A DNA stretch of 64,000 nucleotides from Acanthopleura granulata (lineage: Eukaryota > Mollusca > Polyplacophora > Chitonida > Chitonidae), in NCBI GenBank assembly GCA_016165875.1, contig JABBOT010000014.1:5596895-5660894 (forward strand), written 5' to 3'. Of this stretch, positions 1 to 13,900 are shown in pieces. The translations under genes were made by a program, and so were the position numbers. The notes beneath the pieces are model-generated. The model saw nothing but the letters and a program-made list of their open reading frames with translations, was not told the DNA's origin and made no database searches. Position 1 is the stretch's first letter, and each line of letters begins with the position of its first letter.

Positions 1-3000
1 TCTTAGCGCAGTATGTATCTCATCATGAAGCAAGCGTGAGTGCTTCTCAACCATTCACAGTTAAGCTTTTTAACATGAAAAAACACAAATGGCATAAAAC
101 AAATGGAGACATATCTACAAATAGCCTCCCAATAATTTGCTAATAAAACACTGCTACACATTTTACGCTAACTAAACCACTGCAGATTTGACTTGGTTAC
201 TGATGACTCAAATATACTGTGTTACTCACTGTACAGTAAACCACATTTAGGTACTTGTAACGGAAAGCCAGACACACATCGTATCTTTTACTTAACAGAA
301 TCGTAAAAGCGCCTAGACACTGTTTACCAAACCACATTGTGTGACTGATTACTGTACACCATCTTGTTACTGGTTACCAAACCACAATGTGTGACTGACT
401 CTAATGTAAACGATCTTGTTACTGGTTACCAAACCACACTGTGTGACTGACTCTACTGTACACAATCTTCTTACTGGTTACCAAACCACAATGTGTGACT
501 GAGTCTGCTGTAAACCATCTTGTTACTGGTTACCAAACCATAATGTGTGACTGACTGTACTATAAACCATCTTGTTACAGGTGAAAGAAACACACTGTGT
601 AAGTATCTATACTGTAAACCACGTTAGATAACCAAATATACTGTATCACTGACTACTGTAAACCATCTTGTTACAGATGAACCAAACACACTGCGTACGG
701 GGCCATACTGTAAACCACATGTTAAATAACCAAACATACTGTGTCACTGACTACTGTAAACCCTTTTGTTACAGATGATCAAAACTTGTAGTGTCCCTGA
801 CTACGATTCTATAAACCATTTTGCTGCTCATAACCAAAACATACTGTGCCACTGACTATACTGAAAACCATCTTGTTCCAGGTGAACCAAACACACTGTG
901 TAAGTATCTACACTGTAAACCACATGTTAAATAACCAAATTTACTGCATCACTGACTACTGTAAACCACCTTGTTACAGATGAATCAAACATCCTGTGGC
1001 AACAATTTGACTGTCAACCACCTTCTACCAGACTGATGACACATGATGTGTCACAGAATATACTGTAAACCGCGTTACAACCAATGACCCAAACATACTG
1101 TGTCGGTGACTTTACTTTAAACCACCTTGTAACAGATGAACCAAAACTGTGGCAGTGACTACACTGCAAATCATCTCATCAAAGAAAGCCCAAAATACAC
1201 TGTATCCAGTAACCCAGTTCCTTACTGGTTACCCACTACTGTGTTAATGACAGTAATGTTAACTCCTGTGATGACCCACATACAGTATACTGCTATCTCG
1301 TTACTGATGATCACAGGGCAGTGTTAGTGGCCTACAGTATACCATCTTATTACTAATATCCCAAACATGCTGTGTCCCTCACCGTAATGTAAACCACTTT
1401 GTTACTGATGACCTCAAACAAGTCTCAGTGATTGCACTGTAAAATCATTCTGTTACTTAGGAGATGAGTTTACTGTGTTGAAACTGTTCTGTATCTTGTT
1501 GTGGCTGACCTCATACACAGTGTGTCACCAACCATACTGTGAGCCAGTGTGTCATTTATTACCCAAATATACTGTGCCACTGACTGTACTGTAAACCATT
1601 GTTACTGATGACTCCAGCATAATGTGTCACTGACCTTACAGTAAACTTTCTTCGTCATTTATGACCCATGCATACTGGGTTGGATTATCCTGTCTGCGCA
1701 GCCTCAATTCAAATTCACTGATAAAGAACAGCAAGGAACCATACTGTACAGTACCGAATTAGCCAAAACATCTCTCTGGCCAAATACAGCCCCACTAACA
1801 CGCTGAAGACAAACCTTTATAAATATCAAGGACATGATGACTGAAGGAACAAACTAAATCATGCAAATAATCTATTACTGAATGATGCTAGCATGCGAGT
1901 GTTACCAAATGACAATGCACATGTATGTGTACAGGGCTGATGTTTAATATCTGTTTATAGATTATAGGTGAATTTCTTACAATAAGTTCAACAGTGACAA
2001 TTTTAAAATTATTTCATTTCTTGGTTGATTCTGTTAAACTTTTGCTTGTATAAAGTCATAGAAAAAACTTCCAGAGTGCAGTTTTCATATAAAAAAAAGC
2101 TGCCTCGATTGCCACCAGAAAAGTCTGATAATTTCAGACATTGTTCGTGTCTGATCATATAGATAACATAAACAAGAAGACAAAAAAATCAACATTAAAA
2201 TAACACCAAGTCAACAATGTAAAACATTTCACGGCAAACATCATAAACATATAGTGCGCAGGGTGAATATGACTGAATAGAATTCAGTCCTTTAAAAAAT
2301 CCAGCGATCTTCTAAAAACAGAATCTTGGCACAGATTCTAATCATTAACAAAGTCTTGCGAGACAGTTCACGCCGTCTCACTTAGCAGCAAGTTCTTCCG
2401 CAGCTTTTCGAGGGCAAACACTGTTATAATGTCACATTAGGACTTCCACTATTTCAGGACATGCACATCATCTAAACATGGAACATCAATATCCCCCTCA
2501 TTTCACCATGGAAAACTGGCCAACAATTCATGCAAAGAAGTACATGCAACTTCTTACTTGTCATGTCCAATGTCCTTTCATCAACATCACATTAAATGAT
2601 TGCAAACAATCCATTAACGATGTGTATTAATTGTAGCAATACTTTGCGATGCAGCAATGTCTCTCCTTATCCATTCATATGCATAGAGCTTCACACTTCT
2701 GAACAAAGACAACGTTCAGAACAGTCAGTGATTATCAAAGGTTTCTTTCAACTTAGTCACCGGGGCAGTGGATATACAGGTTCGATCAACATGTTGGATG
2801 TAGTGTCTGCCAACTTGCCCAAACATCCACATATAACTTGCCCTAGCATCCACATACAAACTCACTTATATATTAGGCTCATATTACCAGTAGCTGTGTT
2901 TCCAGCTGATGGTCACCCATTGGTGACTAAATAAATGCTGTGCATTCCACTTGGTGTAACATTTTTCTCAAAACTGCCAGAGGATGTTCACAGGAGTCTC

Positions 3001-3570
3001 TTGGGAAACTCATGGAATGCGTTTTACAGATTTTCTATCACTGAGAGGTACGTTAGCTACTTCCATGTTAAATCCTCTTGAACAAGGTCAAATTAGCTGA
3101 CATGATGTCACCATGTCTTTACCAATGAATGCAAAGGAACATCTCAGTGGGTAAGAGTTCTACTTCAAGTTTCATCTGGCATTAGCATCACACAAAATTC
3201 ATTACAGATGACCGATAAAAGAAAAGCCATGGTCAACACTGATTAGCCTTCTTGTTGCTAAAAGCTGATTTGGAACCGGTTTGCAAGGGTTTACCATTTA
3301 CCCTGCTCTCTCTGATGTATTATGCTCATTGGATACACATTTGAAGTCATAGACTGACGGAAATCTCAGCCTTTTCTCTGTAACTACCAATCAGCTTGCA
3401 CTCTTCACAAGTTACAGCGCAGCCTACACTCGAACCGTATGTCAGAACTTTCGTCACACAATGTCATTAAAGAGCTAAACAATGTTATCAGCTAAGAGTG
3501 TGGTGTGGATGCCTCATGAACAGCTGGGATCAAGTGTTTTATGGAAATCAATAAGATGCATCTCCTTTTA
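1..3570. other. MPLKIP 3' flank/3' UTR; no gene seen
   Basis: No coding exon is recognised here. The first half is dominated by a degenerate tandem repeat, listed separately. The part nearest 3570 lies directly downstream of the MPLKIP stop codon on the minus strand and probably includes its 3' UTR, but I could not fix a poly(A) site. Short open frames, such as a 112-codon one at 2596-2934, show no family resemblance. Confidence 0.5.
195..1665. repeat. Degenerate tandem repeat, ~55-60 bp period
   Basis: The phrases TGTAAACCATCTTGTTAC and CCAAACACACTGTGTGACTG alternate again and again, with spacing of about 55-60 bp. They are clearest at 340-560 and increasingly mutated towards 1650. It looks like an old, decaying minisatellite downstream of MPLKIP. 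Confidence 0.75.
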
Positions 3571-4601
3571 TCACGTGGTGGAGGCCGGGGCATTTGTAAA
3601 CGGTTTGGGTGACAATTTTTTCCACGGGTCCTCCATCATCGAGTGATTATAATACAGCCTAATATCAGTGCTTCCACCAGGATTACAGTCATTATTCTGA
3701 AAAGGCAAAAGAAAGATCACACTAGAATTTCACAGAATGTCACATCGAAATCAAGAACTAAAACTTCAGTTGATTTCAACCATACTTCAGATGGCTGAAT
3801 AATCTGCTGTAAGAAATGGCATAATCAGTGCAATTTCCATTTGCGACTTGTGATATGTTAAATTAATTAATTTTTCGCAACACATTATTCAAGCTGAAAT
3901 ATACAAATCCATAAGAACAAAAGATAAATGAACAAAATGTTGTCAATTTTGAAGCAGAAATCAATTGCTAGGCCCACATGTTAGATACCCTACGTTGATT
4001 TTGTGAGCCAACAGAGAGTGCCACAGCTAATGGCTGAAGACTTGATAACAAGATGACACAGCACGTCAGTTTGCACCTTTGTCATTCTGTCCTGCATTAG
4101 GAACTGCATTTTAACTTCACTTTGTACCTTATTATGCCCCCTTCCTTGTCTCCCACCTCGAAACTTTGGCGTGGACGTTTTTCCCTGTGAGAAGTACCCT
4201 CGTCCTCGTGGAGAGGAGCAGTAAGGGAAGATGTTTTGACGTGGAGAGAAATGACGAGGGGAACGCTGGGCCCCGGGGAATGAGCTCTTCCCCTGGGCGT
4301 AGCCTCCCCGTGGAAAATGGCCACCTCCCGGGACCCCGTACGATGGGCTAGGAACTGCAGGTCCCAGAAACATTGGTTCCATGGGAGACCTGGGGATTTG
4401 AAACTGAGGTGACGGTGTGTTGTACTGCCGCGAGCCACGGGGACTGGGTGTTCGGTAATGCTGTCGCTGTTGAAATCCGCAGTTCGATGGATCTGAAGCA
4501 CTGTTGTTGTTGTTGTAGGGATTGTAGTGGTAGTTCCCCCCACTGCTTCGACTGTTTGGTGAAAATCGTGGGGTTTGTGGTAGATACCCTCTACTGTACA
4601 T
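3571..4601 (-). CDS. MPLKIP: M-phase-specific PLK1-interacting protein (TTDN1) homologue, 2 coding exons
   Basis: The coding exons are 4601-4128 and 3696-3571, giving about 199 residues (human about 179). Exon 1 starts with MYSRGYLPQTPRF and is rich in Ser, Pro, Arg, Gly and Tyr, with many SPR and TPR sites and an NNNN run from a GTT repeat. This is the low-complexity N-terminus typical of the family. The donor is AAG|GTACAA at 4128 and the acceptor is TTCAG at 3697-3700; both are phase 0. Exon 2 carries the family's conserved C-terminal signature YNHSMMEDPWKKL, comparable with human SMLEDPW. That short exon lies outside the longest open frame, which reads into the intron. In vertebrates the protein binds PLK1/CDK1 and is mutated in non-photosensitive trichothiodystrophy. 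Function here is inferred from homology. It is divergent to WDR24. Confidence 0.85.
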
Positions 4602-4952
4602 GGTTAACGGTTCACGAGAAAGCTAGATTATCAAAGAAAAAGTTGCAAACGAAGATAAAATACCTGACAGAAGCCTAAAAAAACATGTTTTAACGCGAAA
4701 CGTGTAAGCGGGAACACGTCTACTTGTGAACTGCCCTACTTTGGCTTGGGGAATCCCGTGAAGTACGCAGGCTTTGCTGACGTCATGGTGTGATCGTCAC
4801 GGGGAATCACCGCAGTGCAGATGTCTGGGCTTCCCAATGTGATAAGTTAACAAAAAAGGGATTAATTCCACCAGCTGTGAAATCTTCCTGGTGAAGACCT
4901 TAGGCAGAAGCCGTCCTTTGTTTTTGTTCAGTCTTGTAGTGCCAAAGTCAAA
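4602..4952. promoter_or_regulatory. Bidirectional promoter between MPLKIP and WDR24
   Basis: The two start codons face away from each other with only 351 bp between them, so both 5' UTRs and core promoters must lie here or very close by. No convincing TATA box is seen. A perfect palindromic CRE is present at 4778-4785. Just after it, a potential upstream ATG on the WDR24 strand (4784-4786) reads only two codons before a stop. Confidence 0.7.
4778..4785. promoter_or_regulatory. CRE/ATF site TGACGTCA
   Basis: Perfect 8-bp palindromic cAMP-response element, 168 bp upstream of the WDR24 ATG and 177 bp upstream of the MPLKIP ATG. Being palindromic and central, it could serve either gene. Binding is not shown by sequence alone. 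Confidence 0.5.
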
Positions 4953-7900
4953 ATGCATAATGTCACAAAAGCGGTACAAGACAGGGGTAAGTGGGTGGCG
5001 TCGTAGACTTCCGTCCGATGTTCAATTTGTCCAAATATTGCTTATGCAGGCTACATGAATTTTGTCACGCTAAACTTACTTTTTTCTTCACCTTTACCGA
5101 AAAATAATGAAGTCCTATTCGTGCTAGGTTAATGAATGCAATTCGGAGAAAAGAAGAAAATCATAAAGATATCTATTTTATGTGACAGATTATAAAAAAA
5201 AAAGTACATATTTGATTTCATATGATATTTAAGACAGCCAATATGGATGTACCACATAACCAGTCGCACATTTTTAGCAAAATTTAACAACCATGACAAC
5301 ATATGGTATAGCCATGGTAGGGACAAGAAAATAAGACTTGCCTTTGATTTTATTCACTTTCTGAATTTGCCAACTGGGGCTCAAAAACCCAAACCGGCTG
5401 ACCATTATACATGTAGTTTTCGTAACTGGTTCACGTAGATGCAGCTTTCACAACGAGTAATTTGCATATCTGTGTGAATGAGACATAATTATGTACTACA
5501 TGTATTATGTAAGCAAGTGCTACAGCAAGTGCTACAGCACTGCTGCTTAAGCTTTCATCAGTTAAGCCTATACATAGGTGTTATTGTTGCAATGACCTGT
5601 TTAAGTTGCATTATTGTGTGGGTTATGGTAATGTATATATATTGTTCTGTTTAACAGTTGTCAAATCATAAAAAAATTATCAAGTAATCATTATTGAAAT
5701 ACCGGTTGTTTGAACAGCTTTCAGTTGAATCATGTTAAAAGCATGCTGTCTACAGCGCCAGCATGTGGGCTACTCACCATGTGTCAAACCTGATTGCTAG
5801 ATCAAAGAGGGGTTAACATGTGTTCATGGCATGATTGGTGAAAAGTGTAATACAGAATACAGGTCGCTGATATCAGACAGGTTTAATACTATTCTTGACA
5901 ATATTTGATGGGTGTTGATGTAATGAGATTTAATTACATGTAGTGCACATTTCGTTTAATTAAATATATCATTTCTCAACACTGAATTTTCAAACAGAAG
6001 CTATTAAGTACTTTTGAGGCTTTCAGAGCTGATTACGTTAATAAACCCTTTTGTTATCATTTTGAGTAAATTACTGATCATAAAAGTTGATATTGGCCAG
6101 TGATTCGATAAGATAAGATACACTGTAAAAAAGGCAGGACAGGATGCCCATTAATCAACACTCAGTTGTAGTCTGTAATGTGAGTACACTGTCATGTTTT
6201 ATTATGTGGTTAGGGTATATAATATCTGCAAATAAACCATTGTCATTAATGTTTCTTCAGGAGCATATATATACTGAGTTGTCGAAAAAGAATGCTCCAT
6301 TAGTGAGAGTAAAAAGCTTTGCTCTGTAGAATAAGCCAGCTGTGATAGGAAAATCTTCGTTTCAAATTCATTGTCTGCGAGCAAGTGTATGCGCCACGGA
6401 TGAAGCAGTGTTTAAAATACATAAGTTGGGCTAAATGACATGAAGGAAAAATGTAACATGCCTCCTTATAGCCACCTATGTATGTATGTATATTCATACC
6501 CTTACATGTATATGTAACGTAAATGATGTCAAATTTAGCCGATAAAGTCTTGGTACACACCAGAGGTTTATTGATGGATGGTCAGTGTATTAGGATTAGT
6601 GCACAGATTGATAAAAGTTTTCTTTTTTCTCTGCTTCCAGTCACCCCTAGCTCTGCTAAGACCATGCACATGTCCTTTGACAACCCCGCCAGGGTGATCA
6701 TTAATGCTATCAGTTTGAATAAGGATGCTACACAAGTTGTCATAGCTGGCAGAAACAGTAAGTGAGAAAAATGTGTTTTTCTGTGTCCATATTTAACTGT
6801 GTGTACTAAGCTGTGTTTGCATGGTCCACTTGTGGTGGCCGTCTTGGAGTACAGGATATCTACTGCTATATAAAGCCATGTTAATACCCATCCATTATGG
6901 CTGACTATTGTTTTAGTGGGATGATCAAACTGATTGCAGGAATATATGTTAAATGACTAACAATTCGTTACAATTTGTGCTAAAAATTGTATTATAGAGG
7001 CAACTGAGTGTCATATAATGTCACTTTTAATTTTACCTTATGGAACTTCCTGGTTTTATGTTCTTTGCTTTCAGATTTGATGTTTGTTTTTTTGGTTAAT
7101 ATGTTTTGTGATGAGACTCTCCAGGAACACTAGGGTTAATAGGCTGACTGAATTTTTACTTCTATATTTTTCCTCTCAAAAGCAAGAAAACAGAGTAAAT
7201 CAGACCTCATCATCTTGTGTTTGTAATATTTGGGTATGGTATGTAATGCAAGTTTTCTAATTTTCTCACTTTTATGTTAATAGTTTTCAAAATAGTGTCC
7301 ATCGAGGAAGATCAATTTGTTGAGAAGACAAACCTCAGGGTGGGAAAGAACATCAATCTGAACTTCAGTGCTGCAGATGTGGAGTGGAATCAGAAGGAAG
7401 GTAAATGGAGAGCCAATCCCCACCATTGTTACAAAGGAAAGAATTGATTTGAATGCTTATTAGCCAACCAGGATACTTGTTAGAAAATAGAGCTAATAAG
7501 AATCTCAGTGACAAAAACGAAATCCAAATTTGAAGGTAGTGAACATTAAAGAGAGTCAAGTCAAAATCATTGTAACAAAAGATCGAGTACGTGTTTAAAT
7601 TGATTCAAAACACTCACACACTGAGCAAGTATAGCAGTGATAAACATTTATGATATTTATAGTCCTAGTGGCAGTAAGAAGTGAAATTATTATTATTATT
7701 GTTGCAGAAGATACAACCAATAAGATCATGCACATCACCTGTTTAGCACCAGATTTTTTTTTCACCCTTGCTGTAACTTTCAAAACTCAAATACCTTGCC
7801 AAAAAGATGTATTTACTGGAACATTATCAGACATTGTGTATTCAAGGTTTTATGTAAATTGACTTGTAAAATGGTGGAGGCTTTACATTTGATGCAATCT

Positions 7901-10900
7901 TGATTTCTTTTGTAGATCACATTTTGGCTTCTGCTGCGACAAATGGCTCTGTGGTGATATGGAATTTGAACAAACCCTCCAAGTCAAAACAAGGTGTGTA
8001 GCCAAGTCCCCATGTTCACGTGGATCGATGTAAAGTGTTCTCATTATAGTTGAGTTGGTCAATGTAACACTGATCTGTTCATGTGTCAGACCGTATGTGG
8101 AAAAGTCTGCCAGTGTAAGTTTTCATAACCGTAAATAGTGTTTTATGACTGGCATTAATATGCCTGCAAAAATGCACTTTTTGTGAAGAAAATTTGGATC
8201 ATAACAGCAAGTAAATAATTAAACTGACATGTGATTGTTCGTGGTTTGTAGAACATGTGTTCAATGAAGTGGAGAAAATTTGGATCATAACACCAAGTAA
8301 ATAATTAAACTGCGATGTGATTGTTCGTGGTTTGTAGAACATGTGTTCAATGAACATGCACGTGCTGTGAACAGGGTTTGTTTCCATGCCATGGAGCCAC
8401 ACATGTTACTGAGTGGAGACAACGGAGGCTGCATCAAACTGTTTGTAAGTCACATTGCAGTGTTTAGCATCTTGGTAAAGGCTTCATAGTTTTAGCATGT
8501 TGGCCTCTGGGGCGGAATGTCTGTCTGACGTGAAGAAAGTAATCATATGATCCTTCGTTACATGTATGTATTCTTTGAGAAAAATGTAAACCATCTCACA
8601 AAGAAATAAATAAAGCATCTAATTTACCAATCAAAGAAATAAAGAAACTGACCAGTTTACCAGGCAAACAATAAAAGGAGTCAGCTACATGTAGTCGGCC
8701 AATCAAACAAATAAAGAAATCAGCTAGTTAGCCAATCAGACAAATAAAGAAATTGGCTAGTTGATCAAGCAAACAAATATAGAATATTTTATTTAACAAC
8801 CTACTCTGAAATATTTCACTTATGTACTATCTTACCACTCCAACAAATAAATAATTCAGCTAGTTTATCCAGAACTGACCAACAATGCTTTTGTGAACGT
8901 TGGACCAAGAAAGTGAAGTTCTTCAATCTTATCGGGAATTGGAAGCATGCAAATAAGTTCCTGACATTTTTAAAAACACCCTTGTGGAGAAAGTGGTATG
9001 GCCATGTTGTCCAAGTTGTATATTACTGGACGAAGGGCACCAGGCATGCTTGGATCGCATCACTTCCTCCAAAGGGATGTTTTCAGAAATGTCAGGCTTG
9101 GAATGGTGACTTTTCCCGTCCAGTATAATTTGGGCCTAAGTTTTGTTGCCTGTTGTTCATTCCTGCATTTACCATGATGTTTTGTGGAAAGACTGATAAC
9201 ATATTACGCATACATTGCTAGAAAACAGTGATTAACTCAGATCAGTGTGAAAATGGGACCCCATTGGCTATGACACTTATTTTTTCTCTTCTTCAGGATG
9301 TTAAGCGTAAAGAAGTCAGTATGTCGTTCAACAGTAACTCGGAGAGCGTTCGTGACGTCCAGTTCAACCCTCACCATTACTTCCTGTTTGCTGCTGCTTA
9401 TGAGAATGGCAATGTTAAGGTAATTGAACAGGGCTTATAGATCCAGGGGTGTGTCCTGTGAACAGGGTGTAACGCTGTGTCAAACGTAACTACCATGGTT
9501 ACGTATCTCTATAATACGATTTCATGAACGTTACATTTGTCATAACTTACAAGGTAAGTCCTTATACTTTCAAAAATTTCTATGTTTTTTTCCCCTCAAA
9601 ATTGAAAGAAAAATTTGGAAAAAGAAAAACTAAACATTCTGTGGACCTTTAGGCATGGAAACTGCATCAAGCAGTAGGTTTGCTTTCTTCTTTTTTTTTT
9701 ATTTTAGGGAAAACTCATCTGTAAATTATTGAAAATAAAGTTTTATTCGATTTTATACTTGTGTCCATTTCACGGAAACTGTCAGACCCTTGATTCAAGA
9801 TTGTCAAGGTGCACTACTGTTATTTTTACTGGTTATAAACATTGTACATATTTTTGTACCTATTTTGATATGGTTGGTTGTTAGCTCCCTTCCCGATCAG
9901 CGCCACACCAATCTGTTAAAAAAACACCTTTCAAATCGGTTCATCGCATTAGATTGAAACTCAGTTGGTACATGGCTTCACCATGTGTGTTTCAGCACTG
10001 AAGCTGCGGTTCAAATGCAACTCAGGCAGGTTTACGTCAGAAGGCACGTCAAGAATCTGGAGTGGGTTAAGGTTTCTTTGACCGCAGACTCTCATTTGTC
10101 TAAAGGCACATCCTAGACTACCTGTAATTTGTTAATTACACTAGTCTTAATACTGTGAAAACGTTAATGAAAATCAGGGAGCTCTAGATTTGACCAGGTG
10201 TTGTGTTAGAATTGACGTCCTACAAAAATCAGGGAGCTCTAGGTCTGACCGGGTGTCGTGTTAGAATTGACGTCCTACAAAAATCAGGGAGCTCTAGATG
10301 TGACCGGGTGTCGTGTTAGAATTGACGTCCTACAAAAATCAGGGAGCTCTAGATGTGACCGGGTGTCGTGTTAGAATTGACGCCCTACAAAAATCAGGGA
10401 GCTCTAGATCTGACCGGGTGTCGTGTTAGAATTGACGCCCTACAAAAATCAGGGAGCTCTAGATCTGACCGGGTGTCGTGTTAGAATTGACGTCCTACAA
10501 AAATCAGGGAGCTCTAGATCTGACCAGGTGTCGTGTTAGAATTGACGTCCTACAAAAATCAGGGAGCTCTAGATCTGACCAGGTGTCGTGTTAGAATTGA
10601 CGTCCTACAAAAATCAGGGAGCTCTAGATCTGACCAGGTGTCGTGTTAGAATTGACGTCCTACAAAAATCAGGGAGCTCTAGATTTGACCAGGTGTCGTG
10701 TTAGAATTGACGCCCTACAAAATTCAGGGAGCTCTAGATCTGACCAGGTGTCGTGTTAGAATTGACGTCCTACAAATAGCATTGATTTATCACAGGTTTC
10801 TTATTTCTGTTTTGCAACCTTTTCGCCCTCAGATTTGGGACATGCGAAAGCCTGACCGTTGTGAGCGTCAGTTTACAGCCCACGGGGAGCCCATCTTCAC

Positions 10901-13900
10901 CATAGACTGGCACCCAGAGGATTCTAACTGGATAGGCACAGCGGGCAGGGACTGCACCATTAAAGTGAGTTAGACTTAGAATAGACTGGCACCCAGACAA
11001 TTCTAACTGGATGTGTACACCTGGCAGAGACTGCACCACTAAGGTGAGTTAGAATAGACTGGCACCCGACTCTAACTCGATAGGCACAGCGAGCAGGGAC
11101 TGCACCACTAAGGTGAGTTAGAATAGACTGGCACCCGAAGGACTCTAACTTGATAGGCACAGCGAGCAGGGAGTGTGACATTAAGATGAGTTAGACTTAG
11201 AATAAACTGGTACCCGAAGGATTCTAACTGGATAGGCACAGCGAGCAGGGAGTGCGCCATTAAGGTGAGTTAGACTGAAAATAGACTGGCACCCAGACAA
11301 TTCTAACTGGATAGGCACAGCGAGCAGGGAGTGCACCATTAAGGTGAGGTGGACTTAGAATAGACTGGCACCCAGACAATTCTAACTGGATACGCACACC
11401 TGGCAGAGACTGCACCATTAAGGTGAGTGAGATATTTAGGGATGAATGAATGAGTGATTGAAACCTTTATTGAAAGAAGGTAATTCTGCCAAATAGTACA
11501 GCTTGCTCTTCTTAGAGTCCCTTTGTACAAACAATACACGAAGAAATAGACACAAAATATATGTATATGTTGGCCTTTTTAAAATTTGAAAAGATTCGAT
11601 AATACCTTTCTGCAGAGATATACATTAGTTATGTGGTGCAATTTGCTGGTTGAAATAATTTTTCAGATGTGTGTATTGTGAACGAAAAGCTGTCAGTGAT
11701 AGTACTGTTTTGATGTGCATGCATCACACTGAAAATTGTGAAAGAACAATCAAGCAAAGAACAATCAAGAAAAGAACAATGAAGCACATAACTTTGGACC
11801 GCTTTGTCCATCTATGCCTTTTATTTGTCATTCTTTCAAAAAGATACCTCAGAAAGAAACACACCCCTTAATACCTCTAATAAATGAGTGAATAATAAGC
11901 CTTGTTTGGCCAGGTGTGGGACTTGAGTAAGATGAAGGCAGTTCACATCGTCCAGACGATCGACCCTGTGTCCAGGATAAAATGGCGGCCTCAGAGGAAG
12001 TACCACATCGCCAGCTGCTCGCTGCAGCTTGACTTCAACATCAACATCTGGGACATCCGCAGACCTTACATCCCGTTTGCAGCGTTCACCGAGCACAAGG
12101 ATGCGGCCAAAGGTGAATGAGCAGTAGATACTAAATAAGCATTGAGTGAAAGCTCACTCTAGAATTCATCTGTTTGCATATTTATGGAGTAAAAACAAAA
12201 TTTCATGCTGGCTTCCTCCCTGATCATACCTGGGAAGGTCTGCCAGCATTTTGTAGATGGTTTCCTCCAATCATAATGCTGGCTGCCGTCATAAGTGAAA
12301 TATTCTTGACTACCACGTAAAACACCTATCAAATAAATAAGTTAATAAATTAAAACAAAAATTGATTAAGGGTAGTCTGGGTTGATTGTGGCCTTCAATC
12401 AGGAGTGTTTTGTTTGATTCCTTTACCAAGAAACCTGACCACCATCATTAAATAAGTGAAAAATTCTTGGATACAGCTTTAAACACCAATGCCCTAATTC
12501 TTCTAATTTGTAGAACAGACTTTAATACTGCTGGAAGCAAACATTTACATTTTTCTTCCCGTTTATTTGGAAAAATAAAGATATGAACATTTTATTCATT
12601 ATTTGTACTAGCTGTGTGAGGAAAGAGAAACTCTGCATTCTTGTTACTTGAACTTGTATGTTGGCTAAAAATGGCAGACCAAGTATCCCAAAAATTGGAA
12701 GAAATAAGTTAAATAAATAAATAAATTGTTAAGAGTCTTAGTTTGTAAAATGGTGATTGTTTTCACATTTGGATATAATTTGGGTACAAAATGGAATGAA
12801 GACCACGTCTTCCTCCAATATGGTGTGTATGTCACTGTGTCTTGATTTTCCAGAGGTCGTTGGTTTATGCCGGGCATATCTGTATGTCACTGTGTCTTGA
12901 TTTGCCAGAGGTCGTCAGTGTATGCCGGGCATATCTGTATGTCACTGTGTCTTGATTTGCCAGAGGTTGTCAGTGTATGCCGGGCATGTCTGTATGTCAC
13001 TGTGTCTTGATTTGTCAGAGGTTGCTGGTTTATGCCGGGCATATCTGTATGTCACTGTGTCTTGATTTGCCAGAGGTTGCTGGTTTATGCCAGGCATATC
13101 TGTATGTCACTGTGTTTTGATTTGCCAGAGGTCGCTGGTTTAAGCTGGGCATATCTGTATGTCACTGTGTCTAACTTGACAGAGGTTGCTGGTTTAAGCT
13201 TGGCATATCTGTATGTCACTTTGTCTTGATTTGCCAGAGGTCGTTAGTTTATGCCGGGCATATCTGTATGTCACTGTGTCTTAACTTGCCAGAGGTTGCT
13301 GGTTTAAGCTGGGCATATCTGTATGTCATTGTGTCTTGATTTGCCAGAGGTCGTTAGTTTATGCTGGGCATATCTATATGTCACTGTGCCTTAACTTGAC
13401 AGAGGTCGCTGGTTTAAGCTTGGCATATCTGTATGTCACTGTGTCTTGATTTGCCAGAGGTTGCTGGTTTATGACGGGCATATCTGTATGTCACTGTGTC
13501 TTGATATGCCAGAAGTTGCTGGTTTATGCCAGGCATATCTGTATGTCACTGTGTCTTGACTTGCCAGAGGATGCTGGTTTAAGGTGGGCATATCTGTATG
13601 TCACTGTGTCTTAACTTGTGAGAGGTCGCTTGTTTAAGCTGGGCATATCTGTATGTCACTTTGTCTTAACTTGTGAGAGGTCGCTTGTTTAAGGTGGGCA
13701 TATCTGTATGTCGCTGTGTCTTGACTTGCCAGAGGTTGCTTGTTTAAGCTGGGCATATCTGTATGTCACTGTGTCTTAACTTGCCAGAGGTTGCTGGTTT
13801 AAGCTGGGCATATCTGTATGTCACTGTGTCTTAACTTGTGAGAGGTCGCTTGTTTAAGGTGGGCATATCTGTATGTCATTGTGTCTTGACTTGCCAGAGG

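Noticed and set aside
2596..2934. 112-codon plus-strand frame
   Set aside because: No family resemblance, no splice context, and it lies in the probable MPLKIP 3' UTR or flank.
4097..4543. 148-codon minus-strand frame overlapping MPLKIP
   Set aside because: It is a shadow frame of the MPLKIP exon; only the other frame matches the family and splices to the conserved C-terminus.
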